Positions 24,165-33,038 are shown, counted from the first letter of the stretch. The stretch is 44,362 nucleotides of DNA from Pseudonocardiales bacterium (GCA_003243915.1 QHCC01000114.1:1-44362), one strand, 5' to 3'. Program-made: numbers and translations. The notes: generated from the letters alone by a model not told the origin.

Positions 24165-24193
24165 TTGACGCATGAAACATTATGCACTAAACA
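24165..24193 (+). promoter_or_regulatory. Promoter of the rightward operon with half-operator (site C)
   Basis: TTGACG (24165-24170) and TAAACA (24188-24193) are 17 bases apart and point at the alpha/beta hydrolase gene (ATG 24220). The spacer contains CATTATGCA (24178-24186), identical to one half of site A read on the other strand. The second arm is degenerate (AACA in place of TGCA). The site therefore looks like a weaker operator of the same regulon. Confidence 0.5.
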
Positions 24194-24219
24194 TTGGACT
24201 CGACGCGAAGGTGGCCCGC

Positions 24220-25071
24220 ATGACTGAAACTTCCACCCCTACTCGGACTCTGAAGAGTGCCGATGGCACACCACTGGCGGTATGGGTGTCTGGCGCGGGC
24301 CCTACGGTTGTCCTGGTCCACGGGACCACGTCCGATCACACGACCTACGACGAGTTGCGTCCTCACCTCGCCCAACATCGCACTGTGGTCACGTACGACC
24401 GCCGCGGTCGGGGAGCGAGCGGCGACCGGGACACCTATGACTTCGAGCGCGAACTCGAGGACGCCGCCGCAGTGATCGACGACGCGGCCGAGCGCCAGGG
24501 GTCTCCGGTGGATGTCTTCGGTCATTCATTCGGGGCTTTCGTGGCGCTCGGTGCGGCTGCGTACGGGTCGAAAGTGCGCGCTGTGGTTGCGTACTCGCCC
24601 GGGTTTGGCGCGGAGTATCCAGATGGTGCGTTGGGCAGGATCGAGGCGGCAACGGCGTCCGATGACCTTGATACGGCATTGCAGGTTATGTTCGCCGAGA
24701 TCATCGGCATGCCGGCCGACGAGATCGAAATGATGAGGCAGTCGCCGGTTTGGCCGGTGCGGGTCGCGGCCGCCGGCACCGTCGCCCGAGAATGCCGAGC
24801 CGACGAGGGTTTCCTGCGAAACTACGCACAGCGGCTAAGTGAGCTGGCCGTCCCGGTCCTTGTCGTCGACGGCGCCACGAATACCGCTCCGAAACGGCAG
24901 ATATCGACGGACCTTTCAGCGGCGCTACCGATCTCTCGGGTGCTGGAGATGGCCGGCCAGGGACACGTCGCCCATCACATCGCGGCGTCCGGGCTTTCAG
25001 ACATCAGTCTGCAATTCTTCGGCGATCCCGGTTCGGTTCCCAGGGGCCCTGCGCCTGTACGTCAGTCGTGA
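24220..25071 (+). CDS. Alpha/beta-fold hydrolase
   Basis: This 283-aa hydrolase has the oxyanion motif VLVHGTTSDHTTYDEL (about residues 31-46), the nucleophile elbow GHSFGA with Ser103, an Asp candidate in VLVVDGATN and the catalytic His in GQGHVAHH near the end. It would hydrolyse an ester, thioester, lactone or C-C bond. The ATG at 24220 was chosen because GAAGGTGG lies 7 bases upstream. An upstream in-frame ATG at 24172 lies inside the promoter. It is the first gene of a long rightward operon and overlaps the aldolase gene by four bases (GTGA, 25068-25071). Confidence 0.93.
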   Translation: MTETSTPTRTLKSADGTPLAVWVSGAGPTVVLVHGTTSDHTTYDELRPHLAQHRTVVTYDRRGRGASGDRDTYDFERELEDAAAVIDDAAERQGSPVDVFGHSFGAFVALGAAAYGSKVRAVVAYSPGFGAEYPDGALGRIEAATASDDLDTALQVMFAEIIGMPADEIEMMRQSPVWPVRVAAAGTVARECRADEGFLRNYAQRLSELAVPVLVVDGATNTAPKRQISTDLSAALPISRVLEMAGQGHVAHHIAASGLSDISLQFFGDPGSVPRGPAPVRQS

Positions 25072-25961
25072 TCCGAGTGAGCGATCACGATTGGTCAGCC
25101 GACTCCGCACCCGGATCAGGCCACTTTCTGACGGGCGCTCACGGTGGACTCGCTGATCGTTTGCGCGCCCTGGTCCAAGACCCGACGAACGACCCCGTGC
25201 TGATGGGCTGGTGCACGCTCGGTAGCACCTTCGCTGCCGAGACAGTCGGAAGAAGCGGTGCAGACGTCGTCTGCCTGGACTTTGAGCACGGGCTGATGGG
25301 ATGGGATAGCGCCCTGGCGACGGTGATGACGCTGTCCGCGGGACGAATTCCCCTCGTCTGCCGAGTAGAGTCCCACGAGCCCGCGGGGATCATGAAGGCA
25401 CTTGACGCGGGCGCCGACGGCGTCGTCGTGCCGCACGTGGAGAACGCGCAGGAGGCGCGGCGGGCTGCGGACGCCACCCGCTACCCCCCGCTTGGGAACC
25501 GAAGCTGGGGACCCACGCGCACGTCGCTGCTGAGTTCCGCCGACACCGGCGAGGTCAACGACCGGATCGTGTGCCTGGCCATGGTCGAGAGCGTCGGGGC
25601 CATCGGCGGCGTTTCGGACATCGCCGCTACGAACAACATCGATGCGATCCTGGTTGGCAGCAATGACCTCTGCCTCGGCATGGCCACGGCGGAACGCTCC
25701 CGTATAGCCGCGCGGTCGAGTCCGGATTTTCGCGAGCTGCTGTCCCACGTCGCCACCGCGTGCACGCAGGCCGGGATACCAGCCGGGGCACCGGCCAGCA
25801 CACCCGACGAAAGAGCGATGCTACGCGATCTTGGCTTCAGCATAGTCGCGCTGTCATCAGACGCCGCCCTCCTGCGCGACGCCGTCCGGAGAGAAATCGG
25901 GCACCACCGTATCCATCACCAACGCGACCGTGCGCCATCTCTGCCGGGCGAACGCTACTAG
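25068..25961 (+). CDS. HpcH/HpaI aldolase/citrate lyase family protein
   Basis: This 297-aa class II metal-dependent aldolase would cleave a hydroxy-oxo-acid to pyruvate (or a similar oxoacid) and an aldehyde. Landmarks are VLMGWCTLGSTFAAETVGRSGADVVCLDFEHG (about residues 44-75), VCRVESHEPAGIMKALDAGADGVVVPHVENAQEA (about 98-131), the metal-ligand Glu in CLAMVESVGAIGG (about 170) and Asp in VGSNDLCLGM (about 197). The GTG start overlaps the preceding stop. The first 25 residues are outside the family core, so translation could start later. The metal site is complete. Confidence 0.9.
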   Translation: MIRVSDHDWSADSAPGSGHFLTGAHGGLADRLRALVQDPTNDPVLMGWCTLGSTFAAETVGRSGADVVCLDFEHGLMGWDSALATVMTLSAGRIPLVCRVESHEPAGIMKALDAGADGVVVPHVENAQEARRAADATRYPPLGNRSWGPTRTSLLSSADTGEVNDRIVCLAMVESVGAIGGVSDIAATNNIDAILVGSNDLCLGMATAERSRIAARSSPDFRELLSHVATACTQAGIPAGAPASTPDERAMLRDLGFSIVALSSDAALLRDAVRREIGHHRIHHQRDRAPSLPGERY

Positions 25962-26013
25962 TGACACCCCCAGCACCCGATAGCTCTATGAGGACGCAAT
26001 GGAGGCGCACCGC

Positions 26014-26895
26014 GTGAATGTTCTCTTGCATGCGATCGGTTTCGGCCTGGTCACAGCGGCGATCATCGCGACCTCGGCCGTCGCATTCTCGCTGCAGTAT
26101 GCAGTGACAGACGTGCCCAACTTCGCTCACGGCGAGCTGCTCACCGTCGCTGCCTACGCCGCCTACGAAACTCAACAGCACGGGCTTGGCCTGGCGATCG
26201 GAGCAGCCGCTGGTGCCACCACCGGAGCCGCCGTCGCCTACCTGATGTATCGGCTGGTGCTTCGCGGGTTCGTCTGGAAGAGCTCACGATTGGTATATAC
26301 GGTCGCAGTCACGGCTGGCATCTCGCTGATCATTCAAAATGGCCTGGGCATTCTCTTCGGCAATGCCGAGGTGACACTGAACCTGCCGTCGGATCAAGCA
26401 CGTCACGTCGGGCCGTTCCTCTGGACACAGACCGATATCACGGTCATCTTGGGCAGTCTTGTCGCCCTCGCGACCGTGCACTTGACGCTGCGGCACACCC
26501 CCTTCGGCCGTGCTCAGCGTGCGGTCGCCGACAATCGCGAGCTCGCCCGGGCCAGCGGACTGCGCATCGAGCGGGTCATCTCGCTCACGTGGTTGATGGC
26601 GGGCGCGGTCGCAGGTCTCGGTGGCGTGGCATTGGCCACCTCCCGCTCCACTTTCGGACCGCTGTTGGGTAACAGTTTTCTCCTTGTCACGCTCGCAGCC
26701 GCCATCGTGGGAGGCGTCGGACGGGTCTACGGCGCGATGATTGGGGCCCTCACCATCGGCCTGGTCACCGAGTTGAGCGGCGCCTACTTCAACGCCGGAT
26801 ACAAACAGGTCGCTGCGCTCGCCGTGTTGACGCTCGTGCTTCTGGTTCGACCGAGCGGCATCCTTCAGGTTCAGCGGACGCGGGCCGAAGCATGA
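26014..26895 (+). CDS. ABC transporter permease, LivH type, second set
   Basis: This 293-aa membrane subunit is paralogous to the LivH-type gene at 22076. It starts with (M)NVLLHAIGFGLVTAAIIATS, has VPNFAHGELLTVAAY, TAGISLIIQNGLGILFG, the coupling loop PFGRAQRAVADNRELARASGL, and ends VRPSGILQVQR. The GTG at 26014 was chosen because GGAGG lies 8 bases upstream and because it aligns exactly with the first paralogue; the ATG at 25999 would add five residues. It overlaps the LivM-type gene by four bases (ATGA). Confidence 0.94.
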   Translation: MNVLLHAIGFGLVTAAIIATSAVAFSLQYAVTDVPNFAHGELLTVAAYAAYETQQHGLGLAIGAAAGATTGAAVAYLMYRLVLRGFVWKSSRLVYTVAVTAGISLIIQNGLGILFGNAEVTLNLPSDQARHVGPFLWTQTDITVILGSLVALATVHLTLRHTPFGRAQRAVADNRELARASGLRIERVISLTWLMAGAVAGLGGVALATSRSTFGPLLGNSFLLVTLAAAIVGGVGRVYGAMIGALTIGLVTELSGAYFNAGYKQVAALAVLTLVLLVRPSGILQVQRTRAEA

Positions 26896-27838
26896 TCGAC
26901 TTCATGCTCACGGCCTTGACCTACGTCGCCATTCAGAGCGTGCTCTCCCTTGGACTCAACCTTCAGTGGGGCCTCACCGGGCTACTGAACTTGGCCTACA
27001 TCCTCTTCATGGCCACCGGTGCTTACTTCTCCGCCGTCGTCGTGTCCGACCCAGCGTCGCCGCCCGGTACCGAATACATCCTGGGCCTACGGGAACCGTT
27101 CCTGGCCGGCGTCGTCGCCGGAGTTCTGGCTGCGACGGTCCTGGCCGTCGTCGTCGGAGCCGTCGCTCTGCGCAACCTGCGCGCCGACTACTTCGCGATC
27201 GTGACACTCGTCATCGCCGAAGGTACGCAGCAGATAGCCGGCCAGTTCCGCGGGTTGTTCAACGGCAGCGCCGGCCTGGTAGCCATTCCCCAGCCGCTGG
27301 AGACCGTGTTTCAAGGCCGCGACTACGCGGTGTTCTTCCTCCTCCTTTGCATCGGCTGCGTCATGGTCTGCTTCGTCGTGGCCGAGTGGCTACGTAAGTC
27401 GCCGTTCGGTCGGGCCCTGCGGGCGCTCAGAGAAGACGAAGAGGCAGCGTCAGCATTCGGACGGAACCCTTACACCCTCAAACTACGAGCCTTTGTGATC
27501 GGCGCCAGCATGGCCGGCCTCGGCGGGAGTCTGCTCGGCGCCTATGTAACCGCCTTCGCCCCTGCGGGCTGGGGTGTGGCAGAAACCCTGCTGGTGCTGG
27601 TGTGCTCTTCGTCGGAGGCTCTGGCAACAGCCTTGGTGCGGTGCTAGGGACGGCGCTCATCATCGGGTTGCTCGGTCAGCTGCCACAGCTATTGCCAGTC
27701 ACGCCGTCGAACCCCGAACTCATCCCGGATTTGAGGTTCATGGCATTGGGGCTACTCATCATTCTGTTCTTGAAGTGGCGACCCGAGGGCATTCTGCCGG
27801 AACGTCGAACACACCTTCGCCAGAAGCAGCGGTCATGA
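26892..27838 (+). pseudogene. ABC transporter permease, LivM type, second set, frameshifted
   Basis: The frame from ATG 26892 encodes a LivM-type permease: NLQWGLTGLLNLAYILFMATGAYF, LRADYFAIVTLVIAE and the coupling loop RKSPFGRALRALREDEEAASAFGR. Past about 27600 it drifts into CSSSEALATALVRC and stops at 27647. The expected end, LFVGGSGNSLGAVLGTALIIGL through FLKWRPEGILPER, continues in the next frame from about 27602 to TGA 27838. One missing base near GCTGGTGTGC (27596-27605) explains everything: restored, the protein would be 315 aa. Both halves read as conserved protein, so the change is recent, a sequence error or a programmed slip; a GTG at 27602 could also restart translation. The end overlaps the LivG-type ATG (ATGA). 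Confidence 0.85.
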
Positions 27839-28635
27839 CGTTCGTCGGAGAGCACCAGACGGGAAAGCCGCAGTCGACCGTCTTGGCTGTCGAGGACCTG
27901 TCCCGATCCTTTGGGGGTGTGCCGGCCGTTGACGGCGTCTCGTTCCGTATCTCGGGTGGCGAAATTGTTGGACTCATCGGGCCCAACGGAAGCGGCAAGT
28001 CGACAACGGTCAACCTGGTCAGCGGCTCGCTTCGCTGCGACAGCGGGCGAATCCTGCTACGCGGTAGCGACATCAGTAACCGCTCTGCATACCAAGTTGC
28101 TCGGCTCGGACTGACACGGACGTTCCAGATCCCGCGCGTATGGGGACGGCTGACCGTCGCGGAGAATCTTCTGGTCGCGGGTACCGACGTGTCCGATGAG
28201 AGCGCGACGCGTGCCCTGACTCGCCGTAGGAAACTGCGGCAGCAGCGCGGGGAACTAGAGGAACGTCTCTTTGACATCCTGGCCACCCTCAACCTCACGC
28301 CGTTGGCCAATCAGCAGGCCGAGGTCCTCAGCGGTGGCCAGAAGCGGTTGTTGGAGTTCGGCAGGATCATGATGTCGGGTGCGAGCGTGCTCGTGCTGGA
28401 TGAACCCTTCGCCGGCGTGAACCCGGTCATGTGCCGCGCGCTTCAAGACATCATCGAAGCATTGCGCGCGGACGGCTGCCTGGTGCTGCTCATCGAGCAC
28501 AATCTCCAGGCCGTCGAAGAGACCTGTGATCGCGTGATCGTCATGGCCACGGGCAAGATCATCGCCCAGGGAAGTCTCGCTGAGGTGCGCGCCTCCGAGA
28601 AAGTCATCTCGGCGTACTTGGGGCAGGCATCGTGA
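27835..28635 (+). CDS. ABC transporter ATPase, LivG type, second set
   Basis: This 266-aa ATPase has Walker A GPNGSGKSTTVNLVSG, the LivG-type TRTFQIPRVWGRLTVAENLLV, signature LSGGQKRLLEFGRIMM, Walker B VLVLDEPFAGVNP and H-loop LLIEHNLQAV. Translation from ATG 27835 gives the expected N-terminus (VLAVEDLSRSFGGVPAVDGVSF). The longer open frame from 27574 runs through the permease gene and was rejected. Its start overlaps the stop of the frameshifted permease, and its end overlaps the LivF-type gene (GTGA). Confidence 0.95.
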   Translation: MTFVGEHQTGKPQSTVLAVEDLSRSFGGVPAVDGVSFRISGGEIVGLIGPNGSGKSTTVNLVSGSLRCDSGRILLRGSDISNRSAYQVARLGLTRTFQIPRVWGRLTVAENLLVAGTDVSDESATRALTRRRKLRQQRGELEERLFDILATLNLTPLANQQAEVLSGGQKRLLEFGRIMMSGASVLVLDEPFAGVNPVMCRALQDIIEALRADGCLVLLIEHNLQAVEETCDRVIVMATGKIIAQGSLAEVRASEKVISAYLGQAS

Positions 28636-29357
28636 CCGGCATCGACCCGATACTCGATGCTCACGACCTCGTCCTGGGCTACGGAGACAGTGAGATCGTC
28701 AAGAACGTCTCGCTGCAGGCTACGGCGGGCTCCATCACCGCGATCGTCGGCCCGAACGGAAGCGGCAAGACAACACTATTGAAGGGGTTGGCCGGGCTCC
28801 TGCCAAGCAAGCATGGAGTGGTGCGTTTCCGTGGTCGCGATGTCACCGGGGTCGACACCGCGGAGCTCGTCCGGCAAGGGCTCGGGTACGTGCCGCAGAT
28901 GAAGAACGTCTTTACTACCCTCACGGTGCGCGAAAACCTCGAGGTGGGTGCCGCGACGTGCCGCAAGAAGCTGCGCGAACGCACCGAGCGTGTGGTCGAG
29001 CTTTTTCCCGACCTCGCCGCCGCGCACGGGAAACCCGCCGGTCAACTGAGTGGCGGGCAACGCAACATGTTGGCTTTGGCGCGGGCACTGATGACAGCCC
29101 CCAGTCTCCTTCTGGTGGACGAACCTACGGCAGGGCTGTCCCCCAAGTTCAGTTCGGCTGTTTGGGACCACCTCAGTCAGGTCGTCGCCAGCGGCGTCGG
29201 CGTCGTCATTGTCGAACAGAACACGCGGGCGGCTCTGCAGATCGCTACATCCGCATGTCTGCTCGTCAACGGTGAACTCGTTTTCTCTGGACTAGCGGCT
29301 GAGTTGGCGGCCAATCAGGAACTCGCGCACGCCTACCTCGGCGGGCAATCCCGCTAA
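28632..29357 (+). CDS. ABC transporter ATPase, LivF type, second set
   Basis: This 241-aa ATPase has Walker A GPNGSGKTT, Q-loop VPQMKNVF, signature LSGGQRNMLALARALM, Walker B LLLVDEPTAGLSP and VIVEQNTRAAL. It is a close paralogue of the LivF-type gene at 19502. The GTG start at 28632 overlaps the LivG stop by four bases. The stop is followed by a 39-base gap to the binding-protein gene, in which a GGAAGGAATGGAGA ribosome site is visible. Confidence 0.95.
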   Translation: MTGIDPILDAHDLVLGYGDSEIVKNVSLQATAGSITAIVGPNGSGKTTLLKGLAGLLPSKHGVVRFRGRDVTGVDTAELVRQGLGYVPQMKNVFTTLTVRENLEVGAATCRKKLRERTERVVELFPDLAAAHGKPAGQLSGGQRNMLALARALMTAPSLLLVDEPTAGLSPKFSSAVWDHLSQVVASGVGVVIVEQNTRAALQIATSACLLVNGELVFSGLAAELAANQELAHAYLGGQSR

Positions 29358-29396
29358 GGCCGGGTCAATCAGCACCGGAAGGAATGGAGACGCACA

Positions 29397-30641
29397 ATGC
29401 GCCTGAGTCAGCGCCCATCGCGGCTATCGGCCGTGATCATGGGCCTCATCATCGTCATAGCGTGCAGCAGTTGCACCAAGAGTGGCGGTAGCAAAGGGAG
29501 CCTGCCGGTCGGCGGCCTGACGCTACTGACTGGCGAGTTCGCCGCCTTCGGTAAGGGCGCCCTCCAAGGTCTGCAGGCAGGGGTGAGAGAGGTCAACGAT
29601 GCAGGTGGTGTCATGGGACACGCCTTCAACCTGATCGTGGCTGACAGCACTTCGGACCCTGTTGATGGTGTGCCGGCCGCGGTCAAACTCGTCAACGTCA
29701 ACCACGTGCTCTTTGAAGCCGGTGTCGCCGGACCGCTCGCCGATGCGACCGTCTCGATCTTCACGAAGGCTGGCATACCGTTCCTCACCCCAGGCGGAGA
29801 CGTCAACTTCGACAAGAACACCAATCCGTTGGTGTGGCGGCTGACGCCGTCGGACTCTCAGTTGGGTGTCGCCATGGCGCTCTACGCCTACCGGAAGGGT
29901 TACCGATCCGCGGCGTTGATGTTTACGAACGGGTCGACGGCTACTGGGTTGGCTGACGTCGTGCGCAAGACGTTCTCGGCCCTCGGCGGCAACGTGGTCA
30001 GCGGCGTCACGCTTCAGCCAGACCTGTCGTCCTACCAATCTGAGGTCTCCAAGACGCTCGGCGCGCATCCGGACGTCATACTGATCGAGATGGACGCTCC
30101 CACCGCTGGTGTCGTCTTTCGGCAGATGCAGAGTCAGAACGGGTTGGCCGTCCCTATGGTCGGCACGGATGAGGACATCGGCAGTGATTTCCTCAAGGCC
30201 GTCGGAGCTCGCGCCGCCAACAAGGCCCTCGTCTCCGTGCAAGGCGGCACATTCGAAAGCCCCGCTGTGGGAATCTTCAGTGCCGCGGTCAAGAAAGTGT
30301 CCAAGGATGCACCCTTGGCCAATGCGCAGTACACCTACGACGGGATCATCATCGCGGGGCTCGCGATGAACGCGTCCCACAGCACCACTCGATCGGGACT
30401 GAACAAGGGCATCCCGCTCGTGACCGCCGCGGGCGGCACTCCGGTCTACAGCTACCAGCAGGGCGTGACCGCCCTCAAGGCGGGCAAGCGGATCACCTAC
30501 ATCGGTGCGAGTGGGCCCTTCAACTACAACGCGAATCACAACGTCTTCGGACCGTTCATCGTCGTGAAGGCTTCGTCGGACGGCAAGTACTCCACGGTGG
30601 CAACGCTGCCGCCAGAGGAGTTGGCACGTGCCACGCACTAG
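29397..30641 (+). CDS. ABC transporter substrate-binding lipoprotein (LIV type), second set
   Basis: This 414-aa lipoprotein has a signal peptide (MRLSQRPSRLSAVIMGLIIVIA) and a lipobox ending SSC before TKSGGSKG. The mature part begins with VGGLTLLTGEFAAFGKGALQG, then REVNDAGGVMGH and IVADSTSDPVD, as in Peripla_BP_6 proteins. It is paralogous to the first binding protein but clearly diverged, and differences in the ligand cleft suggest a related but not identical ligand. It closes the second transporter set, upstream of the second GntR gene (98-base gap). Confidence 0.93.
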   Translation: MRLSQRPSRLSAVIMGLIIVIACSSCTKSGGSKGSLPVGGLTLLTGEFAAFGKGALQGLQAGVREVNDAGGVMGHAFNLIVADSTSDPVDGVPAAVKLVNVNHVLFEAGVAGPLADATVSIFTKAGIPFLTPGGDVNFDKNTNPLVWRLTPSDSQLGVAMALYAYRKGYRSAALMFTNGSTATGLADVVRKTFSALGGNVVSGVTLQPDLSSYQSEVSKTLGAHPDVILIEMDAPTAGVVFRQMQSQNGLAVPMVGTDEDIGSDFLKAVGARAANKALVSVQGGTFESPAVGIFSAAVKKVSKDAPLANAQYTYDGIIIAGLAMNASHSTTRSGLNKGIPLVTAAGGTPVYSYQQGVTALKAGKRITYIGASGPFNYNANHNVFGPFIVVKASSDGKYSTVATLPPEELARATH

Positions 30642-30739
30642 GCGGGGGGGCATCCGTCGGAGCAGGCGCAGCATCCGACTGGGCGGCGGCCATCGCTCGA
30701 TGGCGGCGCAGCCTGGTTTGACCGCTAGTGGAGGGCCAT

Positions 30740-31504
30740 GTGGCCGATGACAGCGAATTCTCTCCGACGACGAGATCCGTCGTCGTCGCGCGCCTGCGAG
30801 AGGAGATCCTGAGCGGCCGCACCCCGTATGGGACGCGGATGCGCCAGGCCGAAATCGCCGCTCGTTTCGGCATCTCCACCACGCCCGTCCGGGAAGCGTT
30901 CCGTGAGCTGGCGACGCTCGGACTGGTCGAGATACACGCCCACCGCGGCGCGGTCGTACTCCGTCCCTCAGAAGAAGAGCTAGAGCACATCTACGAAGTG
31001 CGCGCCTTGTTGGAGCCGGTGAGTGCGGCCTGGAGCGCGCAACGGATCTCTGGCAGCGAAGTGGACCAGGCTTGGAAGCTCATCGAGTTGATGCGACACC
31101 CGGAAACGCCGGATGTCGCCGCCACCTTGAACCGACGCTTTCACGCCTTGATCGCCGTCGCTTGCGGGAACCAACATCTCAGCGAACTCGTCATCAACCT
31201 CTTGGATCTATCCACTCCCTACATCGTCCGGGTAGTGGAGAGCAGCCAGGAGCGGACCGAGCGTCAGACCTCCGAGCACGAAGAGATCCTTCGCGCCTGT
31301 GCAAGCGGTGACCCGCAGCGGGCCTACGAGGCAAGTCAGAGGCATCTCACGCAGCTGCATTTGGAGCCCGGCGACGCCGAAAGCCAACCGATGAGACCCA
31401 GCTTCGAGTCAAGGTGGTTGCCACTCGGTCTCGCTTCGTTGCTCGCCGAAGCGGAAAGGCCGAGTAAGCGACGGGTTTCAACGCGCAGGAAGAAGGCGCC
31501 ATGA
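30740..31504 (+). CDS. GntR-family transcriptional regulator (FCD type), second copy
   Basis: This 254-aa regulator has the winged helix (about residues 8-75, with FGISTTPVREAFRELATLGLVEIHAHRGAVV) and an FCD ligand domain (HIYEVRALLEPVSAAWSAQRI, RRFHALIAVACGN, SEHEEILRACASGDPQRAYEASQRHL). The C-terminal tail is extended and basic (KRRVSTRRKK). The GTG at 30740 was chosen because GGAGGG ends 4 bases upstream; an in-frame GTG at 30728 has no ribosome site. It resembles the regulator at 7895 in the recognition helix (STTPVREA) and could compete for the same operators. No TGCA palindrome was found directly in front of it. Confidence 0.92.
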   Translation: MADDSEFSPTTRSVVVARLREEILSGRTPYGTRMRQAEIAARFGISTTPVREAFRELATLGLVEIHAHRGAVVLRPSEEELEHIYEVRALLEPVSAAWSAQRISGSEVDQAWKLIELMRHPETPDVAATLNRRFHALIAVACGNQHLSELVINLLDLSTPYIVRVVESSQERTERQTSEHEEILRACASGDPQRAYEASQRHLTQLHLEPGDAESQPMRPSFESRWLPLGLASLLAEAERPSKRRVSTRRKKAP

Positions 31505-31523
31505 GGACACGGGCGGGAGCGTC

Positions 31524-32564
31524 TTGAAGGCAGCGGTGATCGAACCGCGGGACGGGGGAACGACACTCACGGTCCGCGACGTCGACGAGCCCAGGACAGG
31601 ACCGCGAGACGTTCTAGTCGCGGTACGCGCCGCGGCCGTGAACCGAGCTGACCTGCGGCGTGCCGCATCTCATTTCTCAGCCTCAGAAGGCGCCGTAGGA
31701 CCCGCGATCGGCGGGCTGGAGATGGCCGGCGAGGTCACCGATGTCGGTGCGGAGGTTTGCGGCGTCGCCGTGGGGGACCGGATCATGGCGATGACGGGTG
31801 GAGCGTGGGCCGAACGAGTCTCCGTGGACCACCGGCTCGCTGTGGCGGTTCCACGCGACTTCGACTGGCTCCAAGCCGCCGCCACTCCGATCTCATTCAT
31901 GACTGCCTACGACGCACTTGCCGACGCCGCCCGCCTTGCTCGTGGCGAATCGGTGCTTGTACAGGGGGGGTCATCGGCCGCAGGAATCGCCGCGATCCAG
32001 TTGGCCCGCGTGATGGGCGCTAGCACCGTCTTCGCCACGTCGACGACACCCTGGAAGCTGAGCATGCTGCGCGAACTGGGTTGCCACGCGCTGGGTGCAG
32101 ACTCAAGGGACCTCGCGGCGGCGGTACTGGACCTGACGGATGGCCGCGGCGTCGACGTGGTGATCGACATCGTCGGCCACGGCGTGGTCCAGCAAAATAT
32201 CGACGCGGCCGCCGTCCGCGGACGGATCATCTGCCTAGGACGCCTCGCCGGCACCCAAGGCAGCTTCGATCTCGATGAGTTCTCGCGCAAGCGCATTCAC
32301 ATGATCGGCGTCACGTTCCGAACCCGATCCATGCAAGAGCGATTCCGCGTCGTCGACCGCTTCCGCGATGAGGTTCTGCCACAACTGGAGAGGGGCGAGA
32401 TTCTGCCGGTAGTCGATCGAACCTTCGCGCTGGCTGCAGTCGACGAAGCAGAGAGATACCTGCAATCAGGAAAGGGGTTCGGCAAGGTGATCATCGACCT
32501 CGACGTAGCTTTGAACGCTGCGGCGATCGGGCTCACCGGCGACAAACCTCGGCCGGACCGCTGA
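31524..32564 (+). CDS. Quinone oxidoreductase-like MDR dehydrogenase
   Basis: This 346-aa zinc-free medium-chain reductase has NRADLRRAASHF and the GGLEMAGEVTDVGAEV segment at the N-terminus, the cofactor-binding VLVQGGSSAAGIAAIQLARVMGA (about residues 143-165), and DGRGVDVVIDIVG. The cysteine zinc ligands of alcohol dehydrogenases are absent, as expected for NADPH:quinone/enoyl reductases. The start is a TTG at 31524, chosen because it gives the family N-terminus MKAAVIE and follows a GGGAG ribosome site. It lies 20 bases after the GntR gene and is the last gene of the rightward operon before the right tRNA-end repeat. Confidence 0.9.
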   Translation: MKAAVIEPRDGGTTLTVRDVDEPRTGPRDVLVAVRAAAVNRADLRRAASHFSASEGAVGPAIGGLEMAGEVTDVGAEVCGVAVGDRIMAMTGGAWAERVSVDHRLAVAVPRDFDWLQAAATPISFMTAYDALADAARLARGESVLVQGGSSAAGIAAIQLARVMGASTVFATSTTPWKLSMLRELGCHALGADSRDLAAAVLDLTDGRGVDVVIDIVGHGVVQQNIDAAAVRGRIICLGRLAGTQGSFDLDEFSRKRIHMIGVTFRTRSMQERFRVVDRFRDEVLPQLERGEILPVVDRTFALAAVDEAERYLQSGKGFGKVIIDLDVALNAAAIGLTGDKPRPDR

Positions 32565-33038
32565 GGGTTGCTCCGTAGATTGTTTCGAGATGTCGGGAGC
32601 ATAGGGCGATCACGTGCAGCGTCCACCACTGTCAATCACCCAGGGCTTGTCGCCCAACTGACCCGCGGGCAGCCCCAGCAGACCGGCCGTAAGCGTGACT
32701 CCGCCGTGCGGGCCGCGGCCACTGACCCACCATGTCGACGTAGGCGTTCGATGCCCCGGCGCCGACGCACGCGCGACGAAACTCTGCGCAGCCTTAACCG
32801 GACTCGGCGCACCAGCCGTTCCCCTTGGAAACGATGCGCTGAATCCGGCGCCCCCACCCGACAGTCTGCAGTCACCGCCCAACGTGCGGCTGCAAGCCTG
32901 CTCGGGAGCCGAAAACGGATACAGGGCGGTTGCGATCGCTGGCAAGCTTCCGACGACAATCGCATGTCTCTGCAAGCGCAGCCCAAAGAAATAGCGCAAT
33001 CACGGCGATCTTGACCCGGCAGCGGATGAGTCCTGGTT
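32565..33038. other. Intergenic region before the right repeat, no supported gene
   Basis: About 470 bases without a convincing gene. Open frames on both strands (for example 32610-32999 leftward) are low-complexity Arg/Pro/Ser/Gly translations without ribosome sites or recognisable domains. The region probably holds decayed island-edge sequence. I saw no transposase remnant here. Confidence 0.4.
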
